This document shows positions 34,301-44,200 of a stretch of DNA of 64,000 nucleotides, one piece after another. Source of the stretch: Sinonovacula constricta (taxonomy: Eukaryota; Mollusca; Bivalvia; Cardiida; Solecurtidae); assembly GCA_007844125.1 (NCBI GenBank), contig CM017572.1, positions 35,885,203 to 35,949,202 on the forward strand, in the 5' to 3' direction. Under the pieces are notes generated by a model. The model was not told the DNA's origin. It ran no database searches and saw only the letters and a list, made by a program, of their open reading frames with translations. Position numbers and translations under genes: made by a program. The number at the start of each line of letters is the position of its first letter. Position 1 is the stretch's first letter.

Positions 34301-35167
34301 TTTTTACTAAGTTCACATAAATTAATAGATTGTTGCTTAGTGCTGTGATTAATTTGAAAGTCATCTTGTTTATCTTGGTGTTAGATAATAATGCAGTGCA
34401 TTTTACAGCAGTTTTTTCTTTAGATCTGAAGCTGTCTTGTTTTGTTCTTTTATAGCAAAACTAAACAAGAGGGCCATGATGGCCCTTTATCGCTCACCTG
34501 AGTGCCGTAGACATTTACCTAAAATATAAGCAATGTTAACACAGACCATAATAATAATAATACATGTACAAAAGCAACATATTGACAATCAGTTTCAATT
34601 TCTTTACTACATGACCATATATAGAAAAAGGCCAAACCCTGGCAGCCGAGTTTTTTTGACATTTTACAATTCTTTGAACAAATTTTATACAGGGCCACCC
34701 AGGCAATATTTGTACTAAATATCAAAGCTTTAGCTCTCAAAGTTTCTGAAAAGAATATTTTCTAAGTTTTCCTTTATAGCTATATACGGAAAATTGCCAC
34801 ACCAATTGCAGCTTTGTTTTTTGATGAATCAAAATTGTATGAATCACTTTTCATTCCCCACTGCCTACTGAAACATCTGACAATAGTTTGGTTGAATTTG
34901 GCCTAGTGGTTTCAGAGGAGATGTTATTTAAAAATGTTGAGGGATGCATGACACCAGACAGCTTTTTTTTAATAAACAAGAACTTTTGCTCATATAGTGA
35001 ATGTCCATATTTGCATAACATATTAAAGTATGTATCAAAATAAGCTCCAATATGTTGTAATACAATGTTATTTCATGATTCCTATCACTACTCACCTCAC
35101 TGAGGTACAGTATAAAGGAATATAGGGAACCATCAACATCATTGGCTGCATAGACGGATTCTGACTT
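28319..35167 (-). CDS. 3' part of an unrecognised multi-exon gene (overall span)
   Basis: Four minus-strand exons (35096-35167, 31730-31900, 30223-30342, 28319-28396) each have GT/AG borders, keep one open frame and are all in phase 0, so they join without a shift. Together they encode about 146 residues ending at a stop, mostly predicted helix rich in Leu, Trp and charged residues. This phase agreement is the main support. I do not recognise the family. Upstream exons must exist to the right of 35167 or between 31900 and 35096. The introns carry SINEs, two bivalve-type repeats and the 54-bp minisatellite. Confidence 0.6.
28400..28680. other. Intronic sequence, no feature seen
   Basis: Includes a C/A-rich patch near 28617-28630. 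Nothing else could be supported. Confidence 0.3.
28682..28790 (-). mobile_element. SINE family 3 fragment
   Basis: GTGGAGGAAGACTGCAGAC, GCCGGGACTCGAACTCACGC (B box in minus orientation) and GAGTTACAAGTCAGTAAATA resemble the family 3 copies at 13560 and 30590. Confidence 0.6.
28785..29040 (-). repeat. Two-copy tandem segment of an interspersed repeat
   Basis: Two units of roughly 125-140 bp share TGCACT(G)CAC, AGA(T/C)CTATC, AAGTTT(C/T)AA-CAATA and CTTTGATA, each preceded by ATAACTCC- or ATGCTCC-like text. Confidence 0.6.
29050..29160 (-). mobile_element. SINE family 3 head
   Basis: On the minus strand: GTTGTAGTGGTAGAGTTGCC (A box) and GAGTGAGTTCGAGTCTCATT (B box). Confidence 0.65.
29165..29460. 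other. Intronic sequence
   Basis: No supported feature. Confidence 0.3.
29461..29775 (-). mobile_element. tRNA-derived SINE (family 2), uninterrupted copy
   Basis: Full-length partner of 10821-11559. The minus-strand head (29705-29775) has GCGCAATCGGTAGAGCATCG and a T-arm CCGGGTTCGGTCCCGGG; the far end is GTTTGTTTATTGGGTTTATC on plus. Confidence 0.85.
30113..30186 (-). mobile_element. tRNA-like SINE head, degenerate
   Basis: On the minus strand CATGTTCGGTATAGCTTCGG (A-box-like) and CACTGGGTTCAAATCC (B box). It abuts the intron border of the exon at 30223. Confidence 0.55.
30223..30342 (-). CDS. Minus-strand gene, internal exon
   Basis: A strong acceptor (TTTTTCTCACTTGCCAG) and a near-perfect donor (CAT|GTAAGTATC) bound 120 nt, exactly 40 codons, phase 0 on both sides. 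It reads LLSQHPYTEQFIGELYLHAL then NIEDLDKVQTSIQKILDTDH. It looks alpha-helical; no domain was recognised. Confidence 0.7.
30590..30835 (-). mobile_element. SINE family 3, near-full copy
   Basis: The body has TGTTACATCGCACCAACACA, ATTATGATCATG, CCCCAGACTTTTATCTGGGT then AGAACCACC, CCTCACATGAAAG, a B-box region AGGATCTAAACCCATATGG and a head remnant GAGTTACAAGTCAACAACCC. The CCAGAC...GTCTGG-like hairpin and AGAACCAC are echoed in the 54-bp minisatellite. Confidence 0.75.
31002..31490 (+). mobile_element. Bivalve-type interspersed repeat, long copy
   Basis: Starts AACAAGAGGGCCATGATAG...CACTCACCTGAGTG. Contains ATACAAGGCCACC, repeated ATATAGCCATATA, TTTCTGACAAGAAGATTTT, CTGCCTACTTAACC, GAATTTGGCCCAGAAG and ends near GAAAATGTTGATGGATGTGTG. 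It has no coding capacity. Confidence 0.8.
31730..31900 (-). CDS. Minus-strand gene, internal exon, Trp-rich
   Basis: An acceptor (AATATTTTTCAG-like, AG at 31901-31902 on plus) and a donor AAA|GTGAGA bound 171 nt, 57 codons in phase 0 on both sides. It reads SNITADLEGLMDLLVDPNER, QWYAWRRMWIKLIWLRWKRE and VTSLDSKQGLSNSVQKK. Six Trp in 20 residues with alternating basic residues suggests an amphipathic or membrane-proximal helix. Family not recognised. Confidence 0.7.
31986..33075. repeat. 54-bp minisatellite, about 20 copies, with a 14-bp palindrome per unit
   Basis: Each unit reads GGTCTTCTATCTGACCTGCA, GTGTACCAGTGGTTCTACA and the perfect palindrome CAGACAATTGTCTG. A few copies vary: CAGACAGTTGTCTG twice, TAGACAATTG once, CTGACAATTG once. 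As 54 is a multiple of three, an 18-residue repeat is open on both strands (371 and 310 codons). It lies in the 31900-35096 interval of the minus-strand gene and is probably intronic. On the minus strand the unit resembles SINE family 3 body. Confidence 0.95.
33278..33368 (+). CDS. Doubtful exon-like island
   Basis: A plus-strand acceptor GATGATTGCGCAG is followed by an open frame reading GHSIKSKKDRHGNSNLLAME then NIKPLQPYYLW, with a weak donor CTG|GTTGGT. Composition is coding-like, but the donor is poor and nothing joins to it. The minus strand is also open here. Listed so it is not lost. Confidence 0.2.
33470..34005. other. Spacer with degenerate tRNA-like motif
   Basis: GACACAAACCCTCAACC near 33960 is B-box-like on the minus strand, perhaps a SINE relic. 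No gene could be supported. Confidence 0.3.
34010..34188. repeat. Three-copy tandem repeat, about 60-bp unit
   Basis: GTCA(G/C)TGTG(A)GGTGTTTCT... then CA(G)CAGAAATAATTAAAAATTA recurs at about 34025, 34082 and 34139. Confidence 0.75.
34463..34965 (+). mobile_element. Bivalve-type interspersed repeat, full-start copy
   Basis: Starts AACAAGAGGGCCATGATGGC then CCTTTATCGCTCACCTGAGT. The start holds the palindrome GGGCCATGATGGCCC. The body matches 31002-31490. The end reads AAAAATGTTGAGGGATGCAT. Confidence 0.85.
35096..35167 (-). CDS. Minus-strand gene, most 5' exon seen
   Basis: An acceptor GCAGATATAG and a strong donor GAG|GTGAGTAG bound 72 nt, 24 codons, phase 0 on both sides: KSESVYAANDVDGSLYSFIL then YLSE. 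No domain was recognised. Confidence 0.6.
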
Positions 35168-35169
35168 CT

Positions 35170-35535
35170 ATATCTGCTGCATCCACTGTTACCACGGAAA
35201 CCAAGAAAGAAACAATATTTTACATATTAAAGATATACAAGGGCTGTTCAATAAGTTTGGGGAATTTTTTCCATAAAAATCAAACCACTCAAATTGATAC
35301 TTTACAAATAAACGATGTAACATAGATACTACAGACTTAGTAATTTTTATTAAAATCTGAAAGGAAATGTAAATTCTATACAAATTTTAATTACTAGTTC
35401 ATACGTAAAGGCACCATGACAGGCTCCAAATGTAAAGTTGATGTCATGACAGATCAAGAGAATGATGCCTAGCAAGATGCATTATATTCTAGGTTACTAT
35501 AGTGCAGATATTTTCCAAAAATATCATTAAGGTCC
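35170..35535. other. Spacer
   Basis: No supported feature. Confidence 0.3.
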
Positions 35536-35536
35536 C

Positions 35537-36185
35537 AAAAAAGAGGTTTGTTTCTGGTTACATGCCCAGAAAAATATGGGTCGGTAGATAGGATTTCTTT
35601 GGTGTTTTTTTTTTTGTTTTTGCTTTTTTAGAGTGCTTTTTTTAAACAACACTAATACCAGATGACATGACCAATTATTATGTGCCTGTCCTGTGCTTTA
35701 ATATTTTACTAATAATTTGGTATATTTAGAGCAGTGTAACTTAAATAACCTTTAAAAAAATCATTATTCCAAAACTTGGTATCATAAGTGACTTTCTATT
35801 CACCAAGGTATTGACCATGCATTTACATATAAAATACTTTGAACCGTTAAGTACACTTTTCCAAATAAACTGCGATCAGCGAGCTTTACTACATCACGAC
35901 TAAGTTGTTTATATGGTACAATTTAACTCTGCACCGGGTCCCGCTGATGGTCTCTATCATTTAGACGTATACATCCGATTAATATGACATTGAATCAATC
36001 GTCCAATTGGTGCAGACAATTTCCCACCACGGTGCGTAAGAACCATCGCATTGAAAAAATACAATGGAACACGCTAAGTCGGACGAAAATTCTGGATGCC
36101 GATTTTTTTGACATAAAAACGTTTGACTCTGCAGGTAAAAATATACAGTTGGTCGGTTAACCGGAAACAAACCTCTCTTTTCTTT
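35537..36185. mobile_element. Candidate MITE with terminal inverted repeats
   Basis: The left end AAAAAAGAGGTTTGTTTCTG then GTTACA is the approximate reverse complement of the right end GTTAACCGGAAACAAACCTC then TCTTTTCTTT. The element is about 650 bp without a credible transposase frame. AGGTC occurs next to both ends and may be a target-site duplication, but two bases separate it from the left terminus. Confidence 0.5.
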
Positions 36186-36189
36186 AGGT

Positions 36190-36405
36190 CTAACTGTATT
36201 GTATAACTAAGATATTTTTAATTCATATTAACTGCAAAGATGTTATTGAAAGAAGTGCATTGCTTTGTGATGTGTGTCATCAATTGGTATTAGTACATAA
36301 ATTGTATTATTAAGGTATTTTTATTTCATAATAACTGCAAAGATATTATTTAAAAAAAAGTACATTACTTTGTGTTGCTTGCCATGACTTGGTCATTAGT
36401 ATTTT
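36190..36405. repeat. Two-copy local duplication, about 115-bp unit
   Basis: TATTTTTA(A)TT...CATA(T/A)TAACTGCAAAGAT then ATTATT...AGT(G)CATT(G/A)CTTTGTG recurs at about 36211 and 36315. Confidence 0.7.
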
Positions 36406-36454
36406 TTTTGTCAAAAACGTCAAAACTTTAAAGTTTGACATTTTTGACAAAAAA
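36404..36454. repeat. 51-bp palindrome
   Basis: TTTTTTGTCAAAAACGTCAA on the left pairs with TTTGACATTTTTGACAAAAA on the right around ACTTTAAAGT. Near-perfect fold-back. Confidence 0.85.
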
Positions 36455-36459
36455 TAAAT

Positions 36460-37480
36460 ATTTAGTCTGGTAATATAAAATACATTTTAATTATAATTTA
36501 TATTTTTAATAAATATGAAATAAATATACAAAAATCATTCAGTTTATGCAACAAGATTTCAAAGTAAGCAAAAAAAGTTATGGCTGTTATCTTATCCATA
36601 CGAGTTAATGTACGAATACTAACTGTAATGTTGGGATCCCAAGTATTATGACAACAGACTTTTATATGGTTTGCTTATGCAGCACTATGCTTAGACGACA
36701 CAAAACAGTCAAGCAGTTTACTTAAGTTCGTTTTTTCATAACACAAAAAAGGAGAGCAAAAGACGAGGACAATACAAAACAATACAAAACGAAAGGGAAA
36801 GGATACCTCAAAGGAAGAAAAGTACGCATAAAAAACAACAAAGCGGTTAAGAATCTTAAATAAAGATCGTTGTGTCCAAAATGGAAAGATGTGTTTACTT
36901 GGAAGACGAGAGCAATCATCTATTATTTTGCAATAGATGCGGAGAGTATGAAGAGAGGGGAGTATGTGTTATACTGTGGAAATAAAGCAGGTTGACTCTG
37001 TTGACAATCAATCATGTGAGTCTAGCGTCCAGTTGTGTGAAAACTTTATTTGTGGAAGTCTATAGAAGACAAATAATCTAAGACAACACGCAAAAACACT
37101 CATACAAAAAAAAAACAACAAGTTTGTATATGTTTACATAGTAAAACTCAATTCTGGCGTGGTACTGTTATACAAGTATTCATTGCTGTTTTAATTGAAA
37201 TTCAAGGAAAGACAGCTTTTGCATTTGCGCATGCGTAGATGTGAATCGGTGTATTGTTGTGAAAGTTTGAAAGATTAACAAATTCAGGCAAGGGACCCAA
37301 CAATCGGGCAGTTCACATGATAAACAGAATACACTATTTACCTTATATACGCCTGGAAACTTGATTAAATCCACCACAATAAATAAATATCAGCTACAAA
37401 ACTCCTCGATTTCTTGCCTCACTACTTCCAAGACGAAACACAACTTCTGTCTGGTCTCACACCATAATATATTATATAAT
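36460..37480. other. AT-rich spacer, no gene seen
   Basis: Scattered A-runs; no exon pair could be supported. A donor-like GTAAAT on the minus strand near 37340 lacks an acceptor. Confidence 0.3.
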
Positions 37481-37483
37481 TGT

Positions 37484-37637
<154 letters not shown>

Positions 37638-37904
37638 AAGAGCATTTTGATTTTGAAATGAAAGATTTTAAATAGTGCTTAGGCATTGTGACTGTAATTT
37701 TCATAGTATTGTACATAGCAGTTATCTAATAGCTGTGATAAAATATTCTTCTTACTTAAAATATATAATTGTGAATTCATATAGATATCTGGTAAAATAA
37801 TTTAGATTTTTTTATTATATGCTTTCATCTTTTTTCATAATATATTTAAATAATTTCATTTATGCAATATCCATTTAAATTTGTTTATAAGTCTTTTCTA
37901 AACC

Positions 37905-37960
37905 GCACTAGCGGATACAGGGGGTGGGGGCACCCGTCGCCCCCCCCCCCCCCCCTCAAA
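37905..37960 (+). repeat. G-run / C-run element end
   Basis: CGGATACAGGGGGTGGGGGC is followed by a run of about 17 C and then A-rich sequence. It resembles the end of a degenerate mobile element, family not assigned. Confidence 0.4.
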
Positions 37961-38064
37961 AAATAAAAAAAAATAAATAAAAACATTCCCGGACTATAGA
38001 TTCCCCAGACACCATATTGTCGGTTCAGTTCAGGTAGGTGTTCACTTTGGCACAAATTATTTTA

Positions 38065-38345
38065 CAACAGTATATAAAGATCGATAGTGGTATCTACTAA
38101 TTTAAATATGCATCGACGTCAGAGCGGATTACACGGATGACTATATAACGTGATAACAAAAGTCAGTGGTCACGTGTTTTTCTAAGATTAAAAATAGCTA
38201 TAACTGCAGCTTGGCTCGAATAGGAAATACCTGCTTGCAATGACGAGTACTGATTTATGCTTGACAGTTCACACAGATCTAGGACATCAATAAAGAGCAT
38301 TTTGCAGGAACTTTTCAGATAACAATGACTTATTTGAGACAAGAA
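38065..38345 (+). repeat. Interspersed repeat, copy 2 of 2
   Basis: Partner of 14735-15000: CGACGTCAGAGCGGATTACA, TTAAAAATAGCTATAACTGC, TTCACACAGATCTAGGACAT then CAATAAA. Confidence 0.75.
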
Positions 38346-38349
38346 ATAG

Positions 38350-39035
38350 TCCCAACTGTCGTATACGGCCTTTTATGTTTTAATTTTTAATATCATGCTC
38401 ATAATTTATGCTAGGAAAAAAATAAGGCAACAATGAAGGAAAACAGCAAAGCACATTGGTTGAGATATAAGATAGCACTGGTAATGTATAACTATGGTAA
38501 AAGATAAACGTTAATGCCGAGTCAATTGTTATATTTGCTAAATGATTACACATAATTTCCCTGCAAAACAGAATTGTCTATCTATGAAACAGCCACAAAC
38601 TAATAAGACAATCAATTTAAATTTAAAAGCCGAACGTTGTATCTTTTTCACTCATTGATAAAAGAAAAACATATTATCAAAATATTATAAGAAAACTACT
38701 GCCGCTTTCAGCGCTTTGATAATTATCTAAAGAATGAAATAAGTAAAGGTTTTATAATAAAATGGGCATAGGTAAATGTTATTTAATTGAGTTTTAATAA
38801 CTTATTGATCTTTGTTGCTTTGGTGTGTAAAAAGGCTTAACATACCTGTATATAATCTAAATCCTGAGGTTTTATATTTTAGTTTATATAACAATATAAC
38901 GTCTGAACCTTATGCAATTCGTATTTTGTATCGTTTACAATTGGACAACATTGGGCAATATAAACTGCATGGCTACAACGCTGATATTAGCTGTTCTCCA
39001 AATACCAGAACGTGAGCGTAAAATTAAACCTAATA
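38350..39035. other. AT-rich spacer
   Basis: Nothing supported. Confidence 0.3.
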
Positions 39036-39036
39036 G

Positions 39037-39087
39037 ACATACATACATACATACATGCACGCACGCACGCACGCAAACACACACACA
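39037..39087. repeat. (ACAT)n-(GCAC)n-(AC)n compound microsatellite
   Basis: CATACATACATACATACATG, then GCACGCACGCACGCACGC, then ACACACACA. Confidence 0.95.
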
Positions 39088-39609
39088 ATGTTACTTTAGC
39101 AAATGCCAATACAATGGACCAAAGATATTTCTTCGAGGTATTAGTCTATCAGTTCTATGACCATGATCTCGTGTAAGTATATTTGCTATATTTTGTTGTA
39201 AATTGTTTTTGTAACTTGTAATTGTTGTTCCGCAATTTAAATATGCTGCGCGTATTGTGATTTCTGGAATAGTGTGTCCACATCTGTCATGGTTTGTACT
39301 GTATGTATAATGTTGTTTTGTTAAAGGGGTCCAACGACCGTCTGGATGGAATTTTCAAAATCTTTCTTCACGACGTTATGAGAAAATTAAGTTTATAAAA
39401 AATATGGCTAAGCCTAAACAGCACATAATGAATATCGTCAAACAAGTTATTGTGCTAATTTCTAATTTATCTGTACAGGTTTTAGTCTACATTTTGGGTC
39501 AGTGTTATTTTCGAGCATAATTATCAAACTGAGACAAACCACGGGCCAAACAATTTGCCATTGAATATGTGACATTTACCCCTGGATTATCATTTTACTT
39601 TATTTTGTT

Positions 39610-40065
39610 GCACTCTCTTGTCTGTACGTGTGTCCGAACAGGTACGGTTGGCGTGACTGCTGCGATAAAAGGTTGGCCTTGAAAACTTCCCTGTAGGTGT
39701 TTTTAAGACCTGTTACAATACGGTAGGTGCTAAAGAGCGGTCATGACAGTACTAATTGAGTTGTGATTAAACGCGACGTTAAAGCATCTGAAATCCACCA
39801 ACAAATGGATTGTAGATTCAATTCAATAGCTAACTTCTTGTTCCGCTTTCGCACGACATCTATACCTGGACAAGGTTTGCTCCTTGTTGTATTACAGTCA
39901 TTACAGTCTTTGGTTTGTACGTGTTTTTGATAAGTTATTCTGATTAAGTATTCTGATGGCGTGACTGCAGCGGAAAAAGGTTGGTGTGAAGTGTTGAGGG
40001 TAGTCATATACGTGTTTCTGAAACAACAAGCGTAACATTTTAGAAGCTGTATGCTAATGAGGGTG
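39610..40065. repeat. Two-copy local duplication, offset about 306 bp
   Basis: GGCGTGACTGC(T/A)GCG(A)(T/A)AAAAGGTTGG near 39650 and 39957 is preceded in both copies by GTACGTGT. The following text is diverged. Confidence 0.6.
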
Positions 40066-40069
40066 GCAG

Positions 40070-41190
40070 CTCGTGTTGAAACAGGTAATTCATCGCGATA
40101 TATACAGTTATTTACTTGGCATATGTATCTCTCTAGGAATGTGTGTCCAGTTTGTTGTAATTGTATATAAACGGAATAGCGCCGAATTTGTTATATGCTT
40201 TCATAAAGTTATCGTTGGTAGTCACACAATGCCTCTTTTAACATGGCATTCTACATGTTTCTATACACGACATCCATTTCATTTGGGTTTCATAAAGAGT
40301 GATATTGTCATGGTCAATTGTTATTGTGACCGCGAAGGAGTAGGTTCTTAAGATGGGAGAACGGCTGGACGACTATACAACAGTATCAACGATGTAGTTC
40401 TATCCGAAACTGAAATGTGCCACCGCGTCGTTGGAATGCGAATGCAATGAGACATCGCTTAGCCGCCTGACAAAACTTCAAGTAAGACTCACTGGTTAGT
40501 CGTAAAATGAAAACGATGGGCATTTTTATATATTGAGGTAGCAGTATAAAGAAGTGAGAAGAAAAGATGTTTAATATAAGCGATAATTTATTTCAATAAG
40601 AATGTTTCCTAAAAGAAATTACAATTAAGGCTTAAAGAGCGATTAATGAATGATACCACAATATAAAATTATGTTTTGTCAATAACAAATATTTTATAAG
40701 GAAGCTGACAAAAAAGCAGACACATCAGCTTTATCATGAAGGCAATATCCTCATAAAGCCCGACTAAAACAGAACGTATTAATAGTTGAAAGCACATTTA
40801 CAACTGTTCTGTCAAAACGAAAGTAGCAGTCCTGTTAGTAAGTGTTTTGTTTTGGAACTGTTTCTATTAGGACAAAATAATTGTAACATTACAGTAGTTC
40901 GTGCAGTGAATGTATGTGTGTCCTTGAACCAGTATTGTTGACATATACAGCTGGGTCAAGCACGGTTCTCATTTAATTAAAAGCTCTAGTGCAAGCGTTC
41001 CAAAACACTTATGACAAATGGAATAGGTTTACGCTGAGCCAGACACGCGGGCCCTTATTACAAGATCGTCTAACATATGACCATTTCATAGTCTTCCTGT
41101 CACGTGACAATTATACTTAACGATGCCTAAAATACTGCGTATCTTATTCGCAATATAAATCTCATTAATCGGAGCCTTCTTGCCTGACTA
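40070..41190. other. Upstream region of the sushi gene
   Basis: About 1.1 kb with no recognisable exon. Promoter and 5' UTR of the downstream gene should lie here or further upstream, but I see no TATA box or initiator that I would defend. Confidence 0.3.
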
Positions 41191-41191
41191 C

Positions 41192-41264
41192 ATGTCGGAC
41201 ATGGCATGGATTGGCCTTTTCTACTTATGTCTTCTTCTCTGCACAGAATCTGGAGTGGCTTACG
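41192..41264 (+). CDS. Sushi gene exon 1: signal peptide
   Basis: ATG at 41192 opens MSDMAWIGLFYLCLLLCTES then GVAYG. This is a short N-region, an 11-residue hydrophobic core and small residues near a plausible cleavage site after Ala23 or Gly21. It ends at a good donor (ACG|GTATGT) in phase 1, typical for secreted modular proteins. A nearer ATG at 41201 (Met4) is an alternative start. Only the coding part is given; the 5' UTR limit is unknown. Confidence 0.75.
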
Positions 41265-44200
41265 GTATGTGGTGTTTTAATTAGATTATAATGTTATATA
41301 ACATTTTCTTTTCTTTTCATCATCCTCGCTCCAACCTATCTTTGTATTTGATCATGCGTTTATTTCTTTTTAGCTACCTTGTTTTTGTTTTGTTTCTTGG
41401 TGACATGTTGGTATATGTTACTATGCAATATATTAAAATGGCTTGATATTTTAGTTATTCATTTGGCAGTCTTAAAAAAGGGTCAAGACGACCCAATACA
41501 ATTTCATTGACCAATTTACATTATGTTGCAAAAACAATAGAACAATCACAGAACAAAAACGTAAGTAGCCGTTTGTAATTTAGGCATGTACGAACAACAA
41601 ACAGTAAATCTTAGCAGTGATGACATTTTTTTAATTCTATGTTTTTCTACTTAAGGAAAACATGTCTATGTTTGACGGTATTTTTATATACTCCAAGAAT
41701 GTATAAGCACCTCTAGACAACTCTAGATGTGATGTTATTTTGTTGTTGGTCATAATACTGGATTGTGATATATCACAGCGTTTTAGGTGGTTATATTTTG
41801 TACAAAACTATTTATTTAGTATCGGATTTTAATTAATAAATACTACCAAGGTAACGGCAGATATTTATTTTCTAAAAATCGTGCTAACGAACCGAATCTA
41901 AGGGTAAATGCAAAGCACAGTGAGAGAAACACTATATAGCGATGCATCAAAGAAATGCAAACTAAAGCAAAACAATACCCCGTGTAAGCTAAGAAAATGA
42001 CATTAAATCACTGTTAAATTATACAGAAAGAAATAGGGCAAATGCAGCGTACAATCAAAGCACCAAAGGCACTGGCGTGTTAAGTAGGTAAAATAGTTCG
42101 AAGTTTAGTTGGCAAGTTAGTTTTCGAGTAATCATTGGTGGGGAGAAGATTCATGTGTATCCCATGATTTTACAAGCTTTTCCAGATTACATTTATGTCT
42201 TCGCTTCTGTCCCGTTGTTGTATGTTTTTCTATCTATTGTTTTATTAAAATATCTTCTACTAGATGTTAGTCTTTGTTAAATGTATAACATGTGAAAAGG
42301 TGTTTGCCCTATTACATTTTAAGGAGACAAAAATTTTATAATGACTGTATATCGTCACTGAGTGACGTAAACATAAAGAAAAACAAACTTTCTACAGACT
42401 AGAGAAATTGTAACATTGTACAAAGGAACATTATTTTGGGGCATTTAGTTTCAATATATAATGTATAGATTTAATTGGCAAAAACGTCCCACTGTTTCTA
42501 TGTATGTTTATAAAACTGGGACGCCTTTGCCAATTAAATCTATGCTTATATAGAAAAATTATATATAAATAAATACGATTTTGGTTCTTGTGTTTTGGCC
42601 TCAAAACATATCACACACGTTATATAATTACCCTTACCATAATGAGACATTATACACAAAAAGAAAACAAAACAGTTATCGCATTAGAACGGTCAGTTGG
42701 CAATAGGACCGACTGGGGTGCTTAAACCTGGTTTGTGGAGCGCTCAAAACTTGCACTTCCTAAAGGTTTATCTCTCAAATAAACAAACACTCTTGTTCAC
42801 CTGTAGATAAAAGGAGATTAATTGCAACATTAGAGTTCCATACACTGTTTTGTACATTTTCTACGTTATAACTCTGAATGCCTTCAGTTCATGTTCCCTT
42901 GCTATTAATCCATTGTAAAGACAACATGTGGACAGACACTTTTGGAGCACTGTCTCTTCATCTCTCCATGTCTACACAGAATTAACCTGCATGAATGAAT
43001 GCCAGTCAAACCCTGAGTACTAATTTGTTAAAATTGAGAAAAAAAATCTCATTTTCAGGACGATGTACGGCACCTTCATCGGCAGATATGCAGCTTTTTG
43101 CTGTAGGCCTTGATTGGATACCACATAGGATAAGACGTAACAGAAATGTGGAGTCGGGGACTATTGTGAGTATTATGACTTCCTGTACGATAAACTTGAT
43201 TTATATAACGTTCTATTGTAAAGCGCTTAATGGTCATATGAATATAACGATAAATATTTCAATTTGAACTACAACTAGACAATATATGCGGACAATTTAA
43301 TATAAAAGCGATACTATTAAAAACACACACAACCACAACGAGGCGAGACATAACACACATAACACATATGTTACAGGGTAAAACAGCGGTAACCGCCTTG
43401 AAACAGTCAGTCCGATAAAGGACCAACTGGGGTGCTTGAACCGGGTTTGTGAAGCGCCCCAACCCCGCAGTTCCTGTAGGCTTTTTTATCAAACAAAAAG
43501 TGTAAATAAAAAAGTCACATCAAAGTGAGACAACTAACAGCAAGTCCCAATCACGCACTTCCTGACTTTCTCTGACACATTTAATGTGACGCCATTACTT
43601 CTTAATGACAATATCCGAGCTTGGTCGCTAGCTAGCCAAGGATACCGCAGTGGTGTTTCAGAAGAAAGAAAATTAGCATTATGTCTTCTTTCACCAACAT
43701 CTGCCATCCTCGTGATGTGAAGTGATTTGAAACAAATTCATAAGTTCGCTTTTTAACTTAATATTATTAATAATTGACCTTGGTGTCTTAATATTTGTAA
43801 CGTTACATAACAGTGTATTAATATGTGTAACGTTACATAACAGTGTATTAATATTTGTAACGTTACATAACAGTGTATCAATATTTGTATTGTTACATAA
43901 CAGTGTATTAATATGTGTAACATTTAATAACAGTTTATTAATATTTGTAACGTTACATAGCAGTGTATTAATATGTGTAACGTTACATAACAGTGTATTA
44001 ATATGTGTAACGTTACATGACAGTGTATTTATATGTGTAACGTTACATAGCAGTGTATTTATATGTGTAACGTTACATAGCAGTGTATTAATATGTGTAA
44101 CGTTACATAAAAGTGTATCAATATTTGTAATGTTACATAACAGTGTATTAATATTTGTAACGTTACATAACAGTGTATTAATATGTGTAACGTTACATGA

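Noticed and set aside
37340..37377. Minus-strand mini-exon VVDLIKFPGVYK with donor GTAAAT
   Set aside because: No acceptor or in-frame ATG upstream; TGA precedes it in frame.
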